From: an uncultured Lachnoanaerobaculum sp.
Lineage (GTDB): Bacteria > Bacillota > Clostridia > Lachnospirales > Lachnospiraceae
Length of the DNA stretch: 18,811 bases
Direction of reading: 5' to 3'
Assembly: GCA_938041725.1 (NCBI GenBank)
Contig: CALISX010000111.1
Span: forward strand, 1-18,811
The number at the start of each line of letters is the position of its first letter. Positions within the stretch are counted from its first letter, which is position 1. Below the pieces are notes generated by a model. That model worked only from the letters and a program-made list of their open reading frames with translations, did not search any database and was not told where the DNA came from. Position numbers and translations under genes: made by a program. This document shows positions 1 through 6,971 of the stretch, in pieces.

Positions 1-131
1 ACTAATGGTTGTACGCAGCATACATGCCTGCACTGATACACTTCCATCGGCCAGGACAACAACTAAAGTCCCTGACCGGCGGCCATGAGACCGGGTATGC
101 TGTCAGAAAGACACCCCAGGAGAAAAGATAT

Positions 132-1124
132 ATGCAGCACGAACATGAGTGGATCCAGAATTATTCTATGAAATATTTAAAAACCTTCCTGATCTCCATC
201 GAAAGCCGCAGACCCCACACCCACAGGGATCTGGAAATTGGTTTGATCCTGGAGGGAAGCATCCGTCTAAAGGTGGATCATGAGGAAAAGCTCCTGGAAA
301 AACATGATCTATATCTGATCAACCCCCATCAGGTACACTCCCTGAGTGCCCCGGATCAACGAAATGAGATTTTGATTATTCAGCTTTCTCCAAAGCTTTG
401 CCAGCCCTACTTTCCCCGGATTTCCCAATGGTATTTTGACAGCTTTTGGGTACAGCCGGAAAACACCAAAGCCCTGGCTCTCCTATGCTGCCGTCTGGCC
501 ATCTGCTGCCTTTCCCACGAAAAGGGTTTTGAACTGGAGGCAGCAGCCCTTGCCAATCTCCTCCTGTTCCGGCTTTTTCAAACCAATCCCCCCCTGGTCC
601 CTGGAGAAAACAAACAACTGCAAAAAAGCAGGGTCCAAAGACTGGAGCCCTACCTGTATTATATTGATGAGCATTACAAAGAAACCCTCTCCCTGTCGGA
701 CCTGGCCAGACAGTCGGGACTTTCTCTCTATTATCTTTCCCATCTTTTTACAGACATTTTAGGAATGTCCTTCCGCAGCTACCTGGCAGAAGTGCGCTTT
801 GAGCATGCCCTGGTTTTGCTGAATCAAACCCATATGAAAATCCTGGACATCTGTCTGGAATCCGGTTTTTCCTCTGGAAAATACCTTGACAACATGGTAA
901 AGAAAAAGTTCGGCATTACCCTAAAGGAGTACCGCAAAAGACCCCGTAAAAAAGAACAGCCCTTAGAACAGCCCCTGCTGCTTCCTTCAGGACAAAATGC
1001 AGACCAGCAGCTGGTTTTTGCGGATCTTTTGGCGGTCAAAAAACTGCTGGTCTATCTATCCCTTAGGACAGGGAATCAAAAATCCTGCGAAGAATCTGGC
1101 TGTTTAAATAGGACACCAGGCTGA
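132..1124 (+). CDS. AraC-family transcriptional regulator (cupin sensor plus two HTH motifs)
   Basis: This 330-residue protein probably senses a sugar and controls the adjacent minus-strand glycan operon. Residues of about 20-100 form a cupin-like AraC N-terminal domain, with PHTHRDLEIGLILEG followed by INPHQVHSL. The first helix-turn-helix is near residues 186-206 (LSLSDLARQSGLSLYYLSHL). The second, about 225-259, is the conserved AraC C-terminal region ending FGITLKEYRK. The start at 132 is chosen because AGGAGA lies at 118-123, eight bases upstream; a longer TTG-started reading from 9 lacks such a site and is stopped by TAA at 3-5. A tail of about 60 residues rich in Q, K and L follows the second HTH, longer than usual, and it overlaps the convergent yesL-type gene by 62 bases. 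A weak promoter (CTGACC at 72-77, TATGCT at 96-101) may precede it. The family is secure; the target operon is inferred from position. Confidence 0.88.
   Translation: MQHEHEWIQNYSMKYLKTFLISIESRRPHTHRDLEIGLILEGSIRLKVDHEEKLLEKHDLYLINPHQVHSLSAPDQRNEILIIQLSPKLCQPYFPRISQWYFDSFWVQPENTKALALLCCRLAICCLSHEKGFELEAAALANLLLFRLFQTNPPLVPGENKQLQKSRVQRLEPYLYYIDEHYKETLSLSDLARQSGLSLYYLSHLFTDILGMSFRSYLAEVRFEHALVLLNQTHMKILDICLESGFSSGKYLDNMVKKKFGITLKEYRKRPRKKEQPLEQPLLLPSGQNADQQLVFADLLAVKKLLVYLSLRTGNQKSCEESGCLNRTPG
1001..1053. repeat. 10-bp inverted repeat at the convergent gene ends
   Basis: AGACCAGCAG at 1001-1010 is perfectly complementary to CTGCTGGTCT at 1044-1053, with a 33-base spacer. It lies in the coding tail of the AraC gene, just beyond the stop of the converging yesL-type gene. 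It could form a long-loop hairpin ending either transcript, but neither side has a clean T-run after the stem. A small internal stem (ACCAG-CAG-CTGGT, 1003-1015) followed by TTTTG is the nearest thing to a plus-strand terminator. Confidence 0.35.
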
Positions 1125-1674
1125 CCCCCATCAGTGACCAGAAAATCAAGCCCATGGCCATGCTGCGAAGGGAGGAGAAGGTTAAAATCACCGGCCCTGC
1201 AGTTAAGATCAAAAGCAGGAAGGTATACGGGAGCTTGGCAAAGGTGAGAATACAGGCATTTTTTAAAGTATTTCGAACCGTATTTTCAAACCGGGCCTGG
1301 AGGGCCAGGGCATAGATGGAAATACTTAAAATCAGGCAGAGCAAGACAACCAGGGGAAACCGGAGCCAGCTTAGCCTCGGCTGCAGACCCAAAATCCATA
1401 AATCCGCCCCCAGCATAATCCCCCCTGCCAGCAGCAGTATCCAAAGGAGGGTGCTTTGTATAAAATTTTCCCGAAAGGCTTTGAAAAAGCTGGAAAAAAT
1501 ATATCCTTCTTCATTTTTTACCAGCCGCAGCATTACAGAATACAGAGCGGCTGTGGCAGCCCCCATGGTAACCACCGGCAGGGAGCAGCAAAGCCAAAGA
1601 AGGTTCAGTATCACCAGATCCGCCATCCGTCCCATCAGCCGAAAAAAGATATTGTCTGTAAATCTGATCATCAA
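1063..1674 (-). CDS. YesL-family (DUF624) membrane protein
   Basis: This is a 203-residue, very hydrophobic protein. It begins with a short amphipathic stretch and the motif LLWLCCSLPVVTMGAATAAL (about residues 25-44), which is typical of YesL/DUF624. About five membrane segments are visible (about 20-46, 75-95, 105-125, 148-166 and 172-195). YesL proteins occur in Gram-positive clusters that encode LplB/LplC/LipO-type transporters; their biochemical role is not established. GGGGAGG is well placed upstream of the start, and only 16 bases separate the gene from the GH3 gene, so it is the last gene of the minus-strand operon. Its 3' end overlaps the convergent AraC gene by 62 bases. A role in oligosaccharide uptake or sensing is inferred from context only. 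Confidence 0.85.
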   Translation of the reverse strand: MMIRFTDNIFFRLMGRMADLVILNLLWLCCSLPVVTMGAATAALYSVMLRLVKNEEGYIFSSFFKAFRENFIQSTLLWILLLAGGIMLGADLWILGLQPRLSWLRFPLVVLLCLILSISIYALALQARFENTVRNTLKNACILTFAKLPYTFLLLILTAGPVILTFSSLRSMAMGLIFWSLMGVSLVSYLNSQILRRIFDSLS

Positions 1675-1690
1675 ACCTCCCCTTCTTCCC

Positions 1691-3799
1691 CTACCTCAGC
1701 TCAATAGAAAGGATCCTTGGCCTTGCCCCTGTTAAAGCAATGCTTGTTTCATCCGGACCGGAGGTCCCCACATACACCATGGCCTGTTTAGAGTCCAAAA
1801 CCCTCTCTCCCTCCTCATTCACCACCAAAAAGACCTCCCAAGCCAGAATTATTTGGATTTCCCTTTCCTCCCCAGGGGCCAGGGCCACCTTTTCAAAGCC
1901 GCAAAGCACCGGATGAGGAGGCGCCAGAGGACTTTCGTTTTTCACATAGATCTGCACCACCTCCTTTAGGGAAATCAGACTGTGGTTTTTGAGCTTAACC
2001 TTTACCAAAACCTCCTCCCTGGATCCAGGAGTATATTCCAGGGAAGCCTCCTCCACCAAGGCCCTGCCATAGCTTAGGCCAAAGCCAAAGGGATACAAAG
2101 GCTCTTTGGTCAGATACCGGTAGGTGCGTCCTGTCATGGAATAATCCGTAAATTCCCCAAAGCCTGACAAATCCTGATAAAAGGTAATGGGAAGCCTGCC
2201 GCTGGGAGAAATCTCTCCAAACAGAATCTGTGCCAGGGCCCGGCCTCCCTGGGCCCCGGGATACCAGACCTGTAATATCCCATCCGCCCTTTCCTTTGCC
2301 AAGGCCAGGTCCATGGCGCTTCCTGTAAAGGAGCAAAGGATCAAGGGCTTTCCTGTATTGAGCAGAGCCTCTAAAAGCCTTTCCTGGGAGGGAGGGAAGG
2401 CCAGATCCTTTTTGTCCCCGGAGGAATAGGCATTGCCCGTATCCCCCTCCTCTCCCTCCAGCTTTTCATCCAATCCCAAACAAAGGATCACCACATCGCT
2501 GTGCTCTGCCACCGCCAGAGCCTCGCTGATCCGGTCATCCGCCTGGGCCAGAGCCTCAGTTTTATCCTGAAACAAGTGGCATCCCTGGGAATACAAAATC
2601 CTGGCCCTGTCCCCGGCATAGTCCTGGATCCCCTCCAGAGCAGTAACATACCGGGAGGCGGTGCCATGGTAGTTCCCATCCAGACTGCTTCTGCTGTTGG
2701 CATTGGGCCCGATCACCCCGATGGTTTTTATCCTTTCCAGAGAAAGAGGCAAAATTCCATTGTTTTTCAGCAGAACAATGGACTCTCCGGCAGCCTCTGC
2801 CGCCAGCTCCAAATGCTCCTTTGATTCCACCACCGTATAAGGAATAGAATCGTATTCTGTTTCCTCAAACATCCCCAGTAAAAACCGGGTGGTGAACAGA
2901 CGGATGGCAGCCTCCTGGATGGTCTGCTTTTTCCCCAGCTTTTTCCGATAGGCCTCCATGAGGCAAAGATAGGAGCAGCCGCAGTTTAAATCACAGCCTG
3001 CGTTGAGGGCCATGGCAGAGGACTCCACCCCGTTCTTGGCAATCCCATGATGCTCGTGAAAATCCCGAATGGCCCAGCAATCGGAAACATAATGCCCCTC
3101 AAAGCCCCATTTCCCCCGGAGAATCTCCTCCATCAGCTCCTGGCTGGCACAGCAGGGCGCTCCATTGGTGCGGTTGTAGGCCCCCATCACCGCCTCCACC
3201 CTGGCCTCCTGGACACAGGCGGCAAAGGCAGGAAGATAGGTTTCAAACAGATCCTTTTTGCCTGCCCTGGCATCAAAGGAATGACGCAGATGCTCCGGCC
3301 CGGAATGCACCGCAAAGTGCTTGGCACAGGCGGCGGTTTTTAAATATGGTCCCTCCCCCTGAAGGCCCTTGATTTCCTCCACTGCCAGACTGGCCGTAAG
3401 ACAGGGATCCTCCCCCAGGGTTTCATGGCCTCTGCCCCATCGGGGATCCCTGAAAATATTTACATTGGGCGTCCACAAAGTCAGCCCCTTATAAATGTCC
3501 CGGTCCCCATGGGTTCTGCTCGCATTGTACTTGGCTCTGGCCTCCAAAGCCACCGCCTCTCCCATGCGGAACAAAAGAGCCCTGTTCCAGGAGGCTGCCA
3601 TGGCAATGGCCTGGGGAAAAACTGTGGCAGTGCCTGCCCTGGCCACCCCGTGGAGTCCCTCATTCCACCAATTATACGCCGGGATATTCAGCCTTTCAAT
3701 GGCTGGGGCATCGAATTTCAGCTGGGAAACCATCTCCTCTACGGTCATCTGCTCCACCAACCCCTTGGCCCTCTCCCTGGCTTTTTCCCTATTGATCAT
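1691..3799 (-). CDS. Glycoside hydrolase family 3, beta-xylosidase/alpha-arabinosidase type
   Basis: This 702-residue enzyme resembles the xylan-1,4-beta-xylosidase clade of GH3. The N-terminal barrel carries NWWNEGLHGVARAG (about residues 43-56), NIFRDPRWGRGHETLGEDP (about 114-132) and KHF (160-162). YVSDCWAIRDFHEHHG places the predicted nucleophile at Asp240. The second domain starts with the conserved SIVLLKN (about 340-346), and GLDEKLEGEEGDT (about 442-454) has the acidic residues expected of the acid/base loop. A fibronectin-III-like domain occupies about 590-690. No signal peptide is visible, so it should act in the cytoplasm on imported oligosaccharides. The start follows a purine-rich GGAAGGGG site and overlaps the stop of a possible 37-codon ORF. 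With GH115 upstream, removal of xylose or arabinose from de-glucuronidated xylo-oligosaccharides is the best inference. Substrate choice within GH3 cannot be settled from the sequence. Confidence 0.9.
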   Translation of the reverse strand: MINREKARERAKGLVEQMTVEEMVSQLKFDAPAIERLNIPAYNWWNEGLHGVARAGTATVFPQAIAMAASWNRALLFRMGEAVALEARAKYNASRTHGDRDIYKGLTLWTPNVNIFRDPRWGRGHETLGEDPCLTASLAVEEIKGLQGEGPYLKTAACAKHFAVHSGPEHLRHSFDARAGKKDLFETYLPAFAACVQEARVEAVMGAYNRTNGAPCCASQELMEEILRGKWGFEGHYVSDCWAIRDFHEHHGIAKNGVESSAMALNAGCDLNCGCSYLCLMEAYRKKLGKKQTIQEAAIRLFTTRFLLGMFEETEYDSIPYTVVESKEHLELAAEAAGESIVLLKNNGILPLSLERIKTIGVIGPNANSRSSLDGNYHGTASRYVTALEGIQDYAGDRARILYSQGCHLFQDKTEALAQADDRISEALAVAEHSDVVILCLGLDEKLEGEEGDTGNAYSSGDKKDLAFPPSQERLLEALLNTGKPLILCSFTGSAMDLALAKERADGILQVWYPGAQGGRALAQILFGEISPSGRLPITFYQDLSGFGEFTDYSMTGRTYRYLTKEPLYPFGFGLSYGRALVEEASLEYTPGSREEVLVKVKLKNHSLISLKEVVQIYVKNESPLAPPHPVLCGFEKVALAPGEEREIQIILAWEVFLVVNEEGERVLDSKQAMVYVGTSGPDETSIALTGARPRILSIELR

Positions 3800-3909
3800 C
3801 TGCCCCTTCCCCCTAACGGATTGCCCTTTAGAAACTCCCTCTTATGGTCCATAGAGGCCTTCGCTGCCCCCTGGATATGGCCCCGTTCCACATTCCTCTC
3901 CCTTTTCAT
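3796..3909 (-). CDS. Possible 37-residue basic peptide bridging GH115 and GH3
   Basis: An ORF of 37 codons exactly fills the gap between GH115 and GH3. Its ATG (3909-3907) shares ATGA with the GH115 stop, and its TGA (3798-3796) shares ATGA with the GH3 start, an arrangement usual for translational coupling. AAGGAGAG (3922-3915), encoded inside the last GH115 codons, ends five bases before this ATG and has no other obvious client. The product starts MKRERNVERGHIQG and ends NPLGGRGR. It has ten Lys/Arg against four Asp/Glu, no hydrophobic segment and no recognised domain. It may be a translated leader that simply keeps ribosomes moving from GH115 into GH3, or chance. I do not recognise it and assign no function. 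Confidence 0.42.
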   Translation of the reverse strand: MKRERNVERGHIQGAAKASMDHKREFLKGNPLGGRGR

Positions 3910-6836
3910 GCCATCTCTCCTTCTCTATACACCGTATCCTTCTCCGGTCCCAAATAGGAAGGTTTGATACAGGCCCCCTCCAGGGGGTAAAGATAGATTC
4001 TTTCCAAAGCAGCTCCAGCCTCCCGGGCCATCAGCTGAATGCGGTTCATCCCCTTTTTTAAACGAATTTTTACCCTGGCCCGGTGTTCCTGGGTCAGCAC
4101 CCCTTCACACCAGGCCAGGCTTTTTGCCTCTCCTGCCTTATAGCCCTCCCCCAGGGTGTCCAGGTTAAAAAGCTCCTCCCCATTGACCAAAGCCCAAAAA
4201 CCAAGACTCCCTCCAAAAACCAGAGGATTGGCAGGAGAGGTGCGGATTTCCAAAAAATACTCCCCCGCCTCCTCTCCCCAAAATCCATAGGTCAGGGAGG
4301 GGGCCTCCTGAATATGGGAAAAAGAAGCAGTGGGAGGGAACACCTTCATGGCGCTTCCGTATTTTCCAAAATCTGTCAGCTCCTGAAACTCTGCCCTTTT
4401 TCCCTGCCAGATGCCTCCCTGCTTTTCCTGATACCTGCAGGCTCCAAGGGCATAGATTCTGTTTTCCGGAATACAGGTGCCAGGAGGAACCTGTCTGAAA
4501 TCCCTTCTGGCAGCCCGAACCTGCACCGGCACAGACTCGGTGCCGGCTTTGATGTGAAAGCTGCATTCATACACCTGTCCATAGATAAAACTGCTTTTAT
4601 CCACTGTTAAAAGGATTTCCTCCTGTTCCTCTGTACTGCCCTTGGTTTTGGAGCAGCACAGCCAGCCGCAGCATACATCTGCTTCCCACTGCAGCCTTCC
4701 CTCTCCCCCATTGGCAATCTGCAGGCAAAGGGACGAAGCCTCAGACAGGGCAAAATCCTCCAAGATCAAGGGAATGGGAAAATACTGGTTGGTAAAATGC
4801 TCTGTCCCGTCTGCTCTGGATACCACCAGTCTGGGTTTTAGGGGCAGGGTCAGCACATGGTTTACCGGATAGCGGCTGTCCTCCTCATTCCAGTTGGTAA
4901 AGCCGATATGACTGGCCAGCTCCATCCCCCTCCATTTTCCCTCTTTGAAATTTCCAAACTCCACAGCCAGCCTCCGGTCCTTTTGGATGCATTCTGTCAT
5001 CCTTTCCCCCATGGTATTGGCAGCGGCTTTGCCCTGGGCGCTGTACAAATGATTCTTGCCTGCATACAGATGCATTTTCAATACATTCAGGGAAGCAGCC
5101 GCCGGGAAATAAATCATGCTGTAATAGCAGTCCCCTGCCCTGGTTTTTGAAAGCTTTTCATGCAGGGCATCGTTTTTATTCTCCAGCTCCTGCACCAAAG
5201 CCAGCATCCTGTCTGCCTCCCGGTAATGGGCGGGATGGTATACCCGGTCATTGCAGGCTTCCGGACGGCGCAGACCGTTTAGCCGGATATATCCCTCTAA
5301 AACCTCCTGAATGGCCTTCCCTTCCCCAGGATGTTTTACAAAGGGGCCAAAAATGGTTTCCAGCCATTGCTTCGTATACAAACCCGTTGTATCAGCACCT
5401 CCCAGGCCCTCAAAATCATAGGCCAATGCCATAAAATATCCCAGGGGGTATTCCTGGAATTTCACATCCCCCGCATTCACAATCCAAAGCTTTCGGATGC
5501 CGTATGCATAGGCCTGGGTCATTTGCTCCCAGATCTTAGAAAGGGGGGTGGAGGCCAACCATTCATAGGAAACGGGATCTCCGTGGTAATCCAGGTGGTA
5601 ATACATTCCAAAGCCTCCCGGGTGGTCTCTTTCCTCCTCCCCGGGCAAGGAACGCATATGGCCGAAATTGTCCTCGCACAGCAGCAGGGTTACATCCCTT
5701 AGGGCTTCAAAACCTGCCAGCCCTCCCTTCTGCCCCTCTCCAAAGTAATAGTCTTCCACCTCTTTATACACGGCAAACAAAAGGGGAAGTTTGGGATTGG
5801 TTTTTTCCAGACAGGCTTCCATCAGTTCCCGCTGCTTTACGATGATTTCCTTCAGCTGGCGGATATTTTCCAAAAGATCCGCCTCCTCCCCCAGCATTTT
5901 GGAATCCCGCTCCCCCCGCATCCCAATGGTGGGAAAGACCCTATGTCCCTGGCTTCGTTTCAGGCCATCCTCCCAGAAGCGGACAATCCCCTTTGTATTT
6001 CTTTCATAGCTCCAGTCGTCGCCATAGGGGCTGCCCTTTCCCCGCACATGGCTGTATTCCTCTCCAGAGCGCATACAGGGCTCATGATGGGACATGCCCA
6101 CATAAATGCCATAGGCATCCGCCAGCTCCATGGAGGCCAGCCCCGGCCCATCCTCCATAAAAGAGGAGGTCCACATGGCAGGCCAGATATAATTCCCCTT
6201 CATCCGTAAAAGGTATTCAAACACATGGTCATACATCTGGGCATGAAAGCCTCCAAAATGCTCCGTGGTCCAGCTTCCAAAACAGGGCCATTCATCGTTG
6301 ATGAAAAATCCCCGGTACTCCACCGAGGGCTCCCTGGATAAAAAGGGCGGCAGGAAAACCAGCTTGCTGTTTTCCCCCTCGTCCTTTACCGCCCCTTCTT
6401 CATCATAAAAAACCGCCTTTTGATAATGGGGATAAGCACAGTCCCCCCAAAACAGAGCAGGAGGCACCCCCAAAAGCTCTGAAATATAAAACAGTCCGTA
6501 AAACAGGGAGATTTTTTCACTGCCACACACCAGCAGGGCCTCTTCCACCCCCTCTGCAGGATTGGTACAAAGCAGGAGTCCAAAGCTTTCCCGCCGTCCC
6601 TTAACCTCTTTTAAAAAGGGATAGGCTTCCTCCAGCTCCTTTGCCAGAGCATCCTCCGGCAAAAGGGGAAGGACTGCCTGTTTGCAGGGCTGCAAAGACC
6701 GGCAGAAAGCAACCCTGCTTCCGGTTGTTTCCCGGATATCCCTGGCAACCTTTTTTGCAATCCTTTCCAGGCCTCCCTCCCCGGAAGGAAGAAAAAAACA
6801 CAGCTCCTGCTCCTTTGAAAAAATAATTGATGCCAT
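3906..6836 (-). CDS. Glycoside hydrolase family 115 (xylan alpha-1,2-glucuronidase)
   Basis: This 976-residue protein matches GH115, enzymes that remove glucuronic or 4-O-methylglucuronic acid from xylan, including internal xylose residues. Supporting motifs are the N-terminal segment with GLFYISELLGVPPALFWGD (about 113-131), VEYRGFFINDEWPCFGSW (about 172-189), GNYIWPAMW (about 214-222) and YVGMSHHEPCMRSGEEY (about 245-261), followed by a helical region and a C-terminal beta domain ending ERIYLYP. The length fits the family. No signal peptide is present, so the enzyme is predicted to be cytoplasmic. The start at 6836 is preferred because GAGGG lies five bases upstream; starts at 6848 and 6932 overlap a terminator or lack a site. 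The gene begins 14 bases after the T-run of an intrinsic terminator, so it is probably expressed below the binding protein. Its presence is the strongest clue that the operon targets glucuronoxylan. Confidence 0.92.
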   Translation of the reverse strand: MASIIFSKEQELCFFLPSGEGGLERIAKKVARDIRETTGSRVAFCRSLQPCKQAVLPLLPEDALAKELEEAYPFLKEVKGRRESFGLLLCTNPAEGVEEALLVCGSEKISLFYGLFYISELLGVPPALFWGDCAYPHYQKAVFYDEEGAVKDEGENSKLVFLPPFLSREPSVEYRGFFINDEWPCFGSWTTEHFGGFHAQMYDHVFEYLLRMKGNYIWPAMWTSSFMEDGPGLASMELADAYGIYVGMSHHEPCMRSGEEYSHVRGKGSPYGDDWSYERNTKGIVRFWEDGLKRSQGHRVFPTIGMRGERDSKMLGEEADLLENIRQLKEIIVKQRELMEACLEKTNPKLPLLFAVYKEVEDYYFGEGQKGGLAGFEALRDVTLLLCEDNFGHMRSLPGEEERDHPGGFGMYYHLDYHGDPVSYEWLASTPLSKIWEQMTQAYAYGIRKLWIVNAGDVKFQEYPLGYFMALAYDFEGLGGADTTGLYTKQWLETIFGPFVKHPGEGKAIQEVLEGYIRLNGLRRPEACNDRVYHPAHYREADRMLALVQELENKNDALHEKLSKTRAGDCYYSMIYFPAAASLNVLKMHLYAGKNHLYSAQGKAAANTMGERMTECIQKDRRLAVEFGNFKEGKWRGMELASHIGFTNWNEEDSRYPVNHVLTLPLKPRLVVSRADGTEHFTNQYFPIPLILEDFALSEASSLCLQIANGGEGRLQWEADVCCGWLCCSKTKGSTEEQEEILLTVDKSSFIYGQVYECSFHIKAGTESVPVQVRAARRDFRQVPPGTCIPENRIYALGACRYQEKQGGIWQGKRAEFQELTDFGKYGSAMKVFPPTASFSHIQEAPSLTYGFWGEEAGEYFLEIRTSPANPLVFGGSLGFWALVNGEELFNLDTLGEGYKAGEAKSLAWCEGVLTQEHRARVKIRLKKGMNRIQLMAREAGAALERIYLYPLEGACIKPSYLGPEKDTVYREGEMA

Positions 6837-6849
6837 ACTTTCCCTCATG

Positions 6850-6883
6850 AAAAAAGGAATCCGGCTAAGAATGTCCGGATTCC
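6850..6883 (-). terminator. Intrinsic terminator/attenuator between binding-protein gene and GH115
   Basis: Read on the minus strand, GGAATCCGG (6883-6875), a 10-base loop and CCGGATTCC (6864-6856) form a perfect 9-bp stem followed directly by TTTTTT (6855-6850). The GH115 ribosome binding site starts four bases later. The structure is a textbook factor-independent terminator. Because the downstream genes have no clear promoter of their own here, partial read-through is likely. Confidence 0.8.
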
Positions 6884-6895
6884 AAATATCTGTCA

Positions 6896-6920
6896 GCAGC
6901 CCACAGGCTGCATCTGCAGC
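6896..6920 (-). repeat. Two overlapping, mutually exclusive small hairpins
   Basis: GCTGCA-TC-TGCAGC (6907-6920) and GCAGCC-CACA-GGCTGC (6896-6911) each form a six-bp inverted repeat, and they share bases 6907-6911, so only one can fold at a time. They lie in the transcribed spacer between the binding-protein stop and the terminator. Neither arm pairs with the terminator stem, so a true antiterminator is not shown. Confidence 0.45.
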
Positions 6921-6950
6921 GAAGTGACACACAGACTTTATCCTACGACG

Positions 6951-6967
6951 GTGCCGGGCCCCGGCAC
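6951..6967 (-). repeat. GC-rich hairpin right after the binding-protein stop codon
   Basis: GTGCCGGGCCCCGGCAC is a 17-base near-palindrome (eight-base arms around one base) that folds as a 7-bp stem with a 3-base loop. It starts four bases beyond the TAA of the lipoprotein gene and has no T-run. It more likely protects the 3' end of that message from exonucleases than terminates transcription, which would help the binding protein exceed its permeases. Confidence 0.6.
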
Positions 6968-6971
6968 GGCG

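Noticed and set aside
9..131. TTG-started N-terminal extension of the AraC regulator
   Set aside because: It has no ribosome binding site, while the ATG at 132 has AGGAGA eight bases upstream and gives a normal domain layout.
3425..3967. 180-codon plus-strand reading frame opposite the GH3 gene
   Set aside because: It lies antisense to conserved GH3 motifs, is proline-rich with no domain, and reflects codon bias of the real gene.
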